A stretch of 64,000 nt of DNA from Pomacea canaliculata (lineage: Eukaryota > Mollusca > Gastropoda > Architaenioglossa > Ampullariidae). The stretch's first letter is position 1; the number at the start of each line of letters is the position of its first letter. The DNA is taken from positions 15,632,735 through 15,696,734 of the forward strand of contig NC_037593.1 in assembly GCF_003073045.1 (NCBI RefSeq). Direction: 5' to 3'. Shown piece by piece: positions 48,101 through 59,200 of this stretch. Both the position numbers and the translations under genes were made by a program. A model generated the notes under the pieces. The model had not been told where the DNA came from. It did no database searches and worked only from the letters and a program-made list of their open reading frames with translations.

Positions 48101-51100
48101 AGTTTACCATCAGTTCAAGAAATGCAAAACTGATCTCTGCATTGAACTGTAGACACTTTTTCATCCGGAACATTCTCTCTTGCTCGATATCATAATAGAA
48201 TGGCCTAGAAAAGATTAAAAAAAACAACACCAGATTAGTTGCACAGTGAAGTTCTACAATAAATCTAACTCTACAGTGGACTTTGATGTGCAGATATGCT
48301 TCTGTTACTTTATTGAGGCGTCATGACAAAAAAATCGTGTGCTGGATGTTTCTTTAAATCATACAGTTAATTAATGTGACAAATTAGTATACTAAAAAGA
48401 TAATGACATCATCACCCCAGCATTTATAAGGTTTCTATTCTGCAAATGCAAGGTACACCATTCAGCCATGTCTGTCATTGAAAAACATGACAGACAGGTC
48501 AAAAAGTAACTAGGAGAAATGCCAGTGATAATGGTATAGTGGATACAAGTAACATTGTATTTAATGTGCTCATAGATGGGAAGCCAATTCAGCTTCTTCA
48601 TTACAGGAGTGAATAACTGGTGGTGATGTGTTTTGAAAATAAGGCAGGCAGAGGATACTGAACTTTCTGAAGAGGGAAGACAGTTTCCATGACAATAAGT
48701 TTAAGAGCCTCAATTTTGGCCTTATCTTCTATTCTATGTAACTACAAGGGGTGATTAGAATGTCAGAAGACTTTATATCAAGCACATTACAGTTCATTAC
48801 TGCATGACTAAAGCATCAAGATCAAGAGTCTGTGCTACTAATAAATAACATGCTGGTGCCTTTACATTTCTATTTTTCTTAAGCCATGGGTACCATGTAG
48901 TTTTTTTATAAATATAGCGAAATTACAACCATTCACTGTGGAAAACTTATAAAAACTGTATAAACACTATTCCAAAAATATGGTGGGAGACGATAATCAA
49001 CCACCCTTGTATTTCAACTCTGTGACAATTGAGTGATGGTTAAAATGGTGCAAACAAACGTTGTGTAATCTTTTAGTGATCCAAACGACTATGCAGGGAT
49101 TAACCTCTGAACGTCAGAGAGTTCAAGCTGAAACCTGACTCGTTTGCAGATCTTTTTAAAGAGGTTTGCAGATTCCTGAGGCACATCTGGAATAATGTTA
49201 CTATTGGTGATGCTGCCACGGCGAGGTGAAAGGCAGGTTTCTGGGTTGACACTCAGTGTTCCTTCATCCACATTCACAACCACAAGGCCACCAACCTATA
49301 ACAGAAAAGTCTCACTTTCAAAACATCCTGGATTTTTTTAAGTTGGTGCTTATGCATCTTATTTTGAAAATCCTGGATTATAGATAATACTAAAATTGTA
49401 CTATCTTGAATACTTCAAAAATTATTTCATCATTTTACTCTCTCTCCCTCACTCTCACACATACACACATGGGTGTGGATGCATGCATCCCTACACGCAG
49501 ACAAAAGTATGAATAAAATGGCTGATGAATTTGTAATTGAAATATAAACACCAGTCAAAAGACTTTACAATAATAAATTTGGCTTACACATGTAGAAATA
49601 ACAAAATAAGATACCAAAAAAATATCTTTTACTATAAAGAGAAAAATAAGTTATAACTTTTAAAAACCATTTCTAAAGTATCAGTACACAACTATATAAA
49701 CAAAATTCTTTTTAAGAAGAATACAATCACAAGTGTATTCTTTTGTCACTGATCAATTAATACTTTATTGAACTCTTCTTAGCCATTTCAAGTGAGAGTG
49801 GAAACTGATAGAAAATTCAAGAGATGGCTTCTTGTTGCTTACCAGAGCTACAATATCAAGGTGTCGAGTGTGGCAGCCCATCATAAAAGTACCTGGTGCT
49901 TCAAGTAGCTCCAGAGAAGTTGCTGACAAGATAGGGACATACGTAAACCGCCATCGAAATGGCAGAATGTAGTAAAGGAAACTCTGGAAGACATATTCAG
50001 AACTGCGATTCTTTAAACACTAAATTAAATTGCATGGAAGAAATATTTTATGACAAATTCCGGAAAGAAAATTTAATTAATATTAATGTTACATTCAAAA
50101 GCATAAAATGCAATAATAACACCAAAACCAATGTGTATAAACGGTAATGTGAGAGCTTTAAGGTATGATAGTTTAAAAAAAAAACAACAATTTTAAACAG
50201 TTTCAATTTTGGCATTTATAGTCAGGGTTTCTTAGTAATCAGTCCCACGAAATGTTTAGTTTCATTTCTTACTGTTAGATTATGCATACTAAAACCTTAG
50301 AGGTAGTGATATCCACTGAAAGCATACACAACATTAAAATGTTAAATGAAATAAAGATAAGAAAAATAAAAGATAATTTTTGTAGATTTGTGTGAATTTT
50401 TCTCTTACCTCCATTATTATGGTTAGTAGGGCATAGTTGCTGGACACAAACACGATCCGCTGCTCCATAAGTACTGCAGAAAGTATTCTTAGCACATCAT
50501 CGGCATGGAAACATAAGAAGACTAAATGCAATGGAAGATCATTCACAGGTTTCTCAGCACACTCTGCCGGATATAACATGACTGACAAATTGTAGACGCT
50601 CATCTCCTGTGAAAAACATAAAAGAGCATATATTAATCCGTTTTGTTTCTAACAAGTTATGGATTATATTCTGTTGAATCAAAGCACATGTGGAAGACAA
50701 TAACATCCGAACATGAAAATGTAATAAACATTTTATGTTAATTTAGTCCTTGTTACTCCTTGAGGAGCATAAGGCCGCAACAAAACCTTGCCAGTGGACC
50801 CGGCTTTGGGCAGCCCCCTTCAGTTGGGCCCATGTGGTTCCGATGTCTCACTTTCTACTGTTCTTTTCCAAGTCTGCTTTGGTCTCCCAAGTCTCTTCTT
50901 CCCCTGAGGGTTCCAGTCAAGTGCCTGCTTGGCAATGGTGTCAGCTTCCTCTGTTAGCTTACAGAGTTTGGTTTGTGCATGTTGTTGCTGATGAGATAGG
51001 AGACTAATGTCATCTGCAAAGTCCAGATCCTCTAGCTGTTTGGTGAAGGTCCACCGGTGCTGTTGTCTTGGGTTGCCTTGTGCATAATCCAGTCTATGAC

Positions 51101-54100
51101 CATTAGGAAGATTGTTGATTGTTGGTGACAATATGCAACCCTGTCTTACGTGGGTCTTCAATACGAAAGGTTTAATGAGTTTGCCGTTGTGAATAACTTG
51201 GCAGGACGAGTCTTCGTACAACCCCTGAATAATGTTATGAGCTTAGGTGGAATGCCATAGTGGATCATCAGCTTCCAGATGACATCCCTGTCTACACTGA
51301 CGAATGCCTTCTCAAAGTCCACGAAAGTTATATAGAAGGAGAACTGCCATTCAACAGACTGTTCAAGGATGATATGGAGGGTGGCAATGTGGTCAGTGCA
51401 TGACCAATCTTGGCAAAAACCCTGCTTGTTCTGGTCTCAGTCTCTTATCTAGTGCCTTCTTCAGTCTCTCTAGAATTATCCTTGATAGGACTTTACTGGG
51501 GATGGATAGCAGCATGATCCCCCGCCAACTGCACTGAGAGGTCTCCTTTCTTCGGTAACTTGAACAGGTGGCCTAGTTTTCAGTCTGTTGGTACTAGCTC
51601 GTTCCCAGATCTTGTGTAGAAGGGGCTGTAAAATTGTTGCTGTTGTTTTTGGTCTGCCTTTAATGCTTCTGGGGGTATACCATCCGGGCCTGCTGCTTTG
51701 CCACTTTTCATGCTTTTAATAGCTTTGATGATTTTTGTCTTAGTAGGAGGGCTGGTGTTGACGTGCAGTTGTTCAGTTGCTGGTGGTATGTCAGGTAAAG
51801 ATGGTGGATGAGGTCAATTCAGGATCTCTTTGAAATGTTCCATCCAGCGGTCTCTTTGTCCTGCATTGTTTGTTATGGCCTTGCAGTCTTTGTCTTTCAC
51901 TGGCTTGTTTGGGTTAATGTTCCTGCTTGAAAGAGTTTGTATTATTTTGTATACCCACTTCATGTTTCCCTGTATAGGTGCTGTCTCTGCTTCCTCTGTC
52001 AGTTCATGAGTGAACCATCTCTTGTACTACCTGACAGACCTCTTCACTTTGTGGTTGGCTTCCCAATATTCAACTCTGAAATCTTCCTTCTCTTGTTGAT
52101 CTTGTCACTGGTTGAGCTTCTGTTTCAGTCCCTTTCTTGATTCAATCTTTTTTGTTAAACGTTTTATGTAATTAAATGAATGTACACCCAAAGCCTGTAA
52201 AATTAAAACAAAATACATGCTGAAATTGTCAAAAACAAAAATCCAATTAAGTCATCAGTGTAAAAAATATTGCATTCTTAAAGTTATTCTTCAAAACTGC
52301 TAGTTCCAGCTAATTTGGTTGGACACCTGTAGCAGACACAAACAAGATATATATACAGAAGAGTTATAATCTTGGGCAAATATATGCTACTTACAACGAT
52401 AACATTGCCAGCTGGTGGTACAGGGCACATGGTCATAGTGTAGGTGAAGTCCTTGACAAAAGTGTACATCTCTTCCATATCATGTTCCACGTGGCTAATC
52501 AAGCTTTGAAATACCCACATAAAGAAATCACGAGAATGCGGAGACAAAAAAAAACAAGAGAGATAAATGAAATTACTTACAGCTTAAAGAGTAGATACAA
52601 GTTAAGTGAAAATGAAAGTCAATGATTATGAAAATATACAATGAATAACAAAATCTTCATATTTTCATCAAAGTTGAACTCTTAATAAGAAATACTTTAA
52701 ATGAATAGTTATTTTAAGATGTAGCATGCATTCATTTCACAAGTTTGTTAATAGTCACATCGCACCAGCTTCAAACAATGGTAAAGATGCATAAAAAAAG
52801 GGCTTAAAATGTTTACCTAAAGAATTGCAGGTGAAAAAAAAAACCAAGAAAAACCATGAATTATATGGTATATGCTACATTTTACTAAATACAGTGACTT
52901 ATGACATGATCTAGCTTACCATGAAAGGATTTCTTTTGTGGCATAAAAATAAGGGGCCTTGGAGACAACACAACAGCACTGGGGAAAGAAGCCACGTACT
53001 TCTCTGCTATTCAAACTACTGGACTCCTTGAGATCAAGTGTGATCACTAGATTGCACTTGCTACCCTGCAACAAATTTTTTACACCTGAAGCTAGAAATG
53101 TTTGTTGCACGCATGCATATGAATATACATGTATTTGATTTTCTATGTATGGATATGTGTGTAAGGCGGGTGTGTGTATGCATACGAGTGGTGGGTGTGT
53201 TAGCAAGTGTGTGATTATGTGTATGTGGGTATGAGTAATGAGCTTAATGTTCATATGAATGAGTGATGGTTAGAAGTTTTTTTGTTGGTTTGTTTCTAAG
53301 AGCCTTTGTAGACCATGAAAACCTACTCCACAAAAGAATTTGTGATCAGTGTACATACCGACATAATAAAAGTTTTAATAATCGTTTGACCTATGGTTAT
53401 TTCATCCAAGAGTTTGCATCTTGTTGTGTGTAAATGTTGCAGGCAAAAATACATATCTAATTATTTGTCGGTATATAAGCACTATGGTTAAGTGTGTAAT
53501 AAGGGAGATGGGAGAAAGGTCAATGTTTCTAAAAGTATTCACTTGTGTGAGGGTGTACTACTGCAACTTGTCTTGAAAATAAAATAAAATTGTGAGAGAT
53601 CTCCAATATCAATTACATAAATACTTTGGCAGAATTTCCAAGATGACATAAGGATGCAAACCATCATCATCCTGACGAAAAAAATTAGCCTCTAGTAAAT
53701 TATTTAGAGACAGCAAAGTGTCTCACAGAAGTTTTATGTCAAATTTATCAAAATGTTGATCTAAGTTAGCAAAAGAAACTCACAAGCTCAATGATGTAGG
53801 GTTTGTAGAATGTGATGCAGGTTGCAAATGTCTTGTTTCCAGCGATGTCAGTCAACACAAGGAAATGTACACTGTCCTCAGGGCACTCCCTATAGACCTT
53901 GACATTGTCTGCAGACATTATCTGGCTTAATTTATTCCCAGTAATAAAAGAGAGAAACATCACATTAATTGCTAGCACACACTGAACTTTTCTTCAAAAC
54001 ATACCTCTCCCTAGTTTTCTTTACAATGTCTGCACATCTATAACCTTTATGTAAGAGATAAATCAAAATACACATTCAAAAAAGCCTTTAAGCAGTGATT

Positions 54101-55903
54101 TCTGAGCGCATGCAAGGACTATAAAAAATTTCATCGTACATCAAGGCTCTCTCTGTCGCATACACACAAGTATGACAAACTCTTTCTTTTTCTCTCAATC
54201 TCCCAGCCCTGCGTGCTCCAACAATCGACAAACAAAAATCATTGTTCAGCTATCACTGCCCTACCTCCTACACTTTGTAAATACCTGGAAAACAAAATGT
54301 TGTTAAAGATCTAATCACATCCTCTGAAATTGGGAGGTCTGCTCCTTTCATGGAGGCACTCATTTTCCCTGGTTCCACCTTCTTCAGGTGGTGAGTGATC
54401 ACAGCTGGGCTGACAGATGGTCCCCTGGGTGCAAACTTTGCTCTACAGAAGTAAGACACCAGAAGCACATCACTGTCACGTTAGCAAGTAACAATCAAGA
54501 CATACAAAGTCTTTCATGTTTCACTGATTTAAAGCGGTTGGCTACTAGTCTTACCTGAAGACTAATGGGTACTGCTAAAGTCTTTAAAATGAATAGTATT
54601 AGCCAGATGCTAAGCTACTTCCAATTTTTAGATCGACTGATTAATTATTCTGTTTCCAATAAATTCTCTTAAATGCAAATTATAATATTCACACTCTCTT
54701 TTTCTCACTCCTCCATCTCACTCTCCCCACACCATCACTTGTTCACTTTCCTTTACTCTTATTCTTTATATTCCTTTATTTTCTCTTCAGTATTACATCA
54801 GCATGACATGGTTTTAATACTATTTTCCAAGTGAATTATGTTTCATACCTTGGCCTTTGTCCTCGTTTGCTTAAGTCTTGTTGTTTTCCAGCTGATGATT
54901 GTTGTGAAGGCTGGTGTGTTGGAGGATAATCTGGATCTTCCATGAAGTATGGTTGGAAGTAGAGTGCTTTAGTAGCTGACACAGCTGCTAGTACATGGGG
55001 TTCATACTCTTCAAAGTAGATGTTTGAGAACAAATCTTCACCACTTTTCTAGGAAAAAAACATGAGTCTTAGCTCAAGTTAAACTACTTTTGACCATGTA
55101 CTCTTAGAGAATATGCATCTATAATAATTTAATTTAATTTTCTGCTCACAGCTCCTTTATGTGCATAGATATAATTAGACAGTTATTATTTAAGAATTCT
55201 TGTTATCATTAGTAGTTACCTCTAGACCCCTGCCATTTAGAGGTATTAAGCCAGTATCATCATTAATTCCAACTACTAGCATAAGTTCTGCCAATCTGTT
55301 TGCCATGGTCATTCCATTTTTGGTCATTGGACCTGGACAAATCTCTTCACCACCATCCATCACCTGTGGAAATAGATGTTAATAAAAGGATGATATGGAT
55401 GATATGGAAAATAGAGCAGAACAACAATATATGATATGGGTGAATTAACTGGATAAACACAATTAACAATTTATTTCTTACACAAAATATTTTAGAAGTA
55501 ATTTCAGTATCCAAGAGTGAACCAATCATTAAAAACCTAACCACTTAATATTCAGAAAATTTGATGACTGGCTGAAGGATAGCTACTAAGATCAAGTTTA
55601 CATAAATCCAAGACTAAAGCGGATGTCCTATATGCTGCTGAGTTATCTAAACATCCTTATTACGTAAAACACAAAGTAAAACAAAACAACTCTTGTGCTT
55701 ATATCATAAAGAAGATTCAATTCCTTAATAATAACCACTAATAGGTGGGAGGAGCAGCGTGCGCGCGTGTGAAACTCGCGCGTATTATTGCTTCCTTGAA
55801 ACCGAAAGTTGTGCTTCACAAACATGTAAAACATCTACCCATTAGGCTGAACATATGAGCTTCATACCACAGATTCCTCTGAAGTCTCTGCTATCATTTC
55901 CAT
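36155..55903 (-). CDS. DENND3: DENN domain-containing protein 3-like (Rab exchange factor with WD40 tail)
   Basis: 28 coding exons, about 1,320 residues, phased by eye: 55903-55868, 55363-55220, 55048-54849, 54442-54285, 53908-53784, 53065-52920, 52503-52395, 50606-50409, 49983-49843, 49295-49105, 48204-48094, 47932-47836, 47408-47260, 46927-46774, 46177-46042, 45275-45122, 44823-44727, 44446-44272, 44020-43890, 41521-41344, 40951-40749, 40668-40612, 40432-40305, 40048-39903, 38154-38027, 37407-37286, 36684-36562, 36376-36155. The start peptide is MEMIAETSEESV. The uDENN/cDENN core (about residues 165-480) includes FCFP, LMEQRIVFVSSNYALL and FLYYILPFRWRFTYVPIL. A middle region has RIVLTDKRIFFLKDG. 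WD40 blades start near 1035 (RLWCGMGDGKVKVFDA, QIWVGTKDGTIFIY). Human DENND3 activates Rab12 in membrane traffic and autophagy. Exon 15 appears frame-broken at a GT run near 46,128-46,137; the donor after exon 18 (GTCTGG) is weak. Confidence 0.9.
38240..38798. mobile_element. Foldback-like non-autonomous DNA element with subrepeat ends
   Basis: 559 bp in a DENND3 intron. Inverted ends of about 90-110 bp are each built from alternating CACTTAATCCCC and CACTTCATCCCC subrepeats (38,250-38,352; complement at 38,707-38,790). The outer bases are GGT...ACC. It is flanked by a perfect 9-bp duplication CATTTCTGA (38231-38239 and 38799-38807). The interior is AT-rich with no coding potential. Subrepeat-filled inverted ends plus 9-bp duplications are typical of foldback elements, and 9-10 bp also of Mutator-like MITEs. 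The near-perfect duplication suggests fairly recent insertion. Confidence 0.85.
41920..42080. repeat. Possible retroposon tail in DENND3 intron
   Basis: (AAT)n at 41,921-41,935 is followed by two imperfect copies of AGCTCAAAGCA-TTTACA (about 41,980 and 42,050). Such 'CTCAAAGCACTTTACA' words are common in animal interspersed repeats. Boundaries and family cannot be set. Confidence 0.25.
43011..43215. mobile_element. hAT-type MITE
   Basis: 205 bp with inverted ends CAGCGGTTCTCAACCTTTT and CAGGTTGAGAACCGCTG, the CAG-GGTTCTCAACC start typical of hAT (Charlie/MER5-like) elements. It is flanked by a perfect 8-bp duplication CTCTATGG (43003-43010 and 43216-43223), the hAT target-site length. The interior is unusually C/G-run rich (ACGCCCCCC, CGCGCCCCCC). 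Non-coding. It lies in a DENND3 intron. Confidence 0.9.
48400..48610 (-). mobile_element. Degraded L2/CR1-like LINE C-terminal fragment
   Basis: On the minus strand, LNWLPIYEHIKYN and GISPSYFLTCL resemble the LHWLPI-RI and G-PSYL motifs that follow the reverse transcriptase in L2/CR1-type LINEs. It lies in the intron between DENND3 exons 10 and 11 and has no splice sites or matching frame. It is a short, old fragment. Confidence 0.4.
50750..52140 (-). mobile_element. LINE reverse-transcriptase fragment in a DENND3 intron
   Basis: Minus-strand sequence with KAAGPDGIPPEALKA (about 51,660), an IILERLKKALD region (about 51,460), FVDFEKAFVSVDRDVIWK (about 51,280), VRQGCILSPTINN, TFTKQLEDLDFADDISLL (catalytic FADD, about 51,015) and the terminal DWNPQGKKRLGRPKQTWK (about 50,880). 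The endonuclease domain is absent, and several frame changes (for example near 51,221) show it is dead. It sits between DENND3 exons 7 and 8, in the same orientation as the gene. This is a non-LTR element; clade is not assigned. It is a different lineage from the LINE in the fucosyltransferase array. Confidence 0.8.
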
Positions 55904-56211
55904 CTTTTTTTATCGCACAACATGAAAACTCGGTGCCAGCAGTGAGAGGAATATCTCAACAACATTTTCCCAGTGAAGTTCCATCTCTTCAGTCACGAGA
56001 CATTTTAACAGAGTAATTTCCCTTATATGTCTTAGTGCAAAGTAGTTTGATTACAAAGTTAATAAATTTATTTATTATTGTAGGAAAATGTTAGATATTA
56101 TGTTAAGTTTGTGTACAGTCTGGATTAAACTTAAGGGGTCTTCTTTTAATTGTAATAAAATTTCGTGATAGTCACATTACTTCCCTTTCCCATTCCTCCA
56201 AAGAAAATAAA
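55904..56211. promoter_or_regulatory. Shared head-to-head promoter of DENND3 and CLCC1-like
   Basis: Only 308 bp separate the two start codons, which point away from each other, so both 5' UTRs and both promoters must lie in or overlap this stretch. It is AT-rich with no clear TATA box on either strand. A short CG-rich patch (GTGCGCGCGTG...CTCGCGCG) is at 55,759-55,791, inside DENND3 intron 1. Bidirectional control is inferred from spacing. Confidence 0.5.
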
Positions 56212-59200
56212 ATGGCGGCAATTTTGAAACGAAAGTTTGTGCTGTTTATGATTTCACTGTTTTTCGCATTGTTACTCCTGTACACAAAACGGAAACTAGG
56301 TGAGATTTTGGTCGGTTTAGCTTGGAAATTTATCGACTTTCAAGGTTTTAGCAGATTGTCTTAAAATGCTATCGCATTGTGACATTGTGACACCGTACAA
56401 TTTAGTAGTGATATACTGATTGAATCACTATTTAACTATTACATGACTTAAATATCATTAAAATGCACCTAGCTGTTGTTTCTTTTTCAGAATGGCTTAC
56501 AGACGTGTGTCAGTTGAGAGATGAATCAAGAAAAGCTGAGTCGTGGTTTAAAAAAATATGGTCATGGTTGTCCACTGTTATTTCCAACATCAAGACAGGA
56601 AACTCCACTAGAACTGTCGACAGTCATGACACACATAGCCTGCTTACAATCTCATGCCATTCATCTTTAACAGAGAGCATTCTTCATGTTTTTTATAGCC
56701 ATATTCCGGAAGATATAACATTTGTTGTTTTACAAATGTGTGATAGTGTCTGTGCCACACTATACACCTATGTATATCCCTATGTTCATATATTTTGGTG
56801 CCTAATTATAACAGTGTTTATTATAATTATATGTTTCTGTGTGTTAAACAAGTGGAGATGCAGTCTAGTGAATCGCAATCATATCGAACAAACAGTCACG
56901 AAACATTACGATCAACTTATCATAGGCAAGTCACTAGATGAAAAGTACATGGAGGATAGTTTGCTGACTTATAATGTCAAAAGAAAAGACCTATTACAAT
57001 GTTCTCCTAGACAGGCAAGGACTCTCTGGACTTCTGGGACTTTTCTTCTTCTTCTCTTGTTATGTGTCAGCATTCCATGGGAGTTTATACGGCTATACCA
57101 AGCAGAAGTTAGCAAAAGAGCTTCTAGAGTGTCTGCAGTAAGTGAAAGATTGATCATTATCTACTTATGGTTCTCCAAGTTCAGATGGGAATCAGGCAGC
57201 CATTCACTGTTTATTAGTTCATAAAGATAGTTGTAAACAAAATCATGTCACAACATAAGGATCATCAATACAGGAAGTGATTGAAATGAATGTAGCTTCA
57301 AAGAAATCTTGCCAATTTAATTAAGTAAAGAAATAACCTGACATATACTTGTTTTAGCAAAGTTACTAATTTATATTGGCCTTTTTTAAATTCTGTGACT
57401 GTGATATTTGATTTCGCCTTTACAATACTTTTCAAAAGTCTTTGAAAAAGGTACAGTACCTGTAATATAGTTTAGTAAAAGAGTTGTAGTGGGTCTTGAT
57501 GATCCACTATTCTACTTGAGAAAAAGTTAGCAGTGTTATGTGTGTAAAGCAAAGGAGCAGATAATATATCTAGCTTTGTTGTTCCACTTAGCGTAGTTTC
57601 CATTATTGTCACGTTCTTTTTGTTTGTTTCCTTTTTTTTTGGAGTGGGGAAGTGGGGGTAGAGAGAAGCATCTTACTTTATTTTAACATTTTCAGGGTGT
57701 TCCAGAGTACTGCACTCCAAGAGAACTGTCATTGTTCAGGATGCTTAAATCATGGTTGAGCCACCAGGTGGCATGGAGTCATAACAGCCTGTGTGATCAA
57801 TACTTTTATGCCCAGTTTGTTGATCCCATCTGGGAAATCAGCCCTTTAATGGTAAGCCTAATAAAATTGCCATGTGTAGTCTCTTACTTTGCAGGAATTT
57901 CCAGAACTATACACCAGCATCCATAAAGCATACTTGCAATACTGCAAAACCTATATGAAGTTGGTTTTGAAGTTTTCATGACTAAGTATAACCTACATCT
58001 ACATAAATTTTTAGTGGATTTACATCTATGCTGATCTGAGACAGAGAAACATGGTCCTCAACTCTGTGTGCAATGTTTAGTTCCTAGTTTATAAATAATC
58101 TTTGTAATTATTAAATAATAATAATAATTGATCACAGCCTTTGCCATTAACTTCCAGTGCTCCCAATTTTGTACATAGTGTGTAATTCATGTAAGAGAAC
58201 CCTAAAATCCTTCTAAAAAAATTCAAAAGGGTGTCAGAAAATGAAGCCGATATTTGGCTTTGGAGACCAGAAAACATAAAGATTGTTTAGGTTTTGTGTC
58301 ACATTCTTTAATAAATCCAACATTATTGCTTTTATTTCCTCATTACTGGTTATTAGATGTTAGTGACAGATGTATAAAAAAAAAAAAGAACTACACACAC
58401 GGCGAAGTATATATGTCCTTTTCTTCAGGTGGTTAAGTAAACTCGTATGTTCAGAGATTTCAGAAAGACTGTAAATTACTCCACTAAGAAAGGAAACAAA
58501 TGCAATCAGGCTACTCAGTCTACATCTCTGACCTACACACGTTGGGGGATATTTTTTAAATAACTTTTTCTCTTCAAACGATCATGAAGCTCCCCTTTCC
58601 CCAATCCATCAACGCAGAATCAAATGAAAACTTTCCCATGAAACCAAACAATGGAATGCACACTATTCCGTACTTATGTTTCTCAAAGGCACAGTAGCTG
58701 TGATTGGAACTATAGCTAAAGTAAAATTAGCACCAAGTAGTACCATGGTTCCTTTAGAAAATAAACAGCGTTTAAAATAGTATTTTAAATTTCTGTTACT
58801 TATTAGAAATGGATAAAGCATTTAAGAAACTTACCTTTTGTTCTATTCTTGAAAGTGCAATGCACTTCTATTACCACACCGGTTAATTCTGGTCATAAGC
58901 GCTCCCCCTCTAAATTGCCCAATTTATTTGACCTAGATGATGACAGCACGAACTTCCGTTTAGTGTCACGTTGATGTAGACCTGCCGTTATCTTCGAAAT
59001 AGACTGCAGCAATGAAGCCTGCATCGTCTACGTTTAGCTGCTGCTGATGTCATTGGTGCTATGGATAGATGCTTATAATCAACTATAGTCTCGTTATATC
59101 GCCTAAACCCATCTCTCGCCATACACTGTGGTAGAACCGATTTCCCTCAAAGTCAACCTTATTTATGGATCATATAACCTACATATGCGACCACGCTCGC

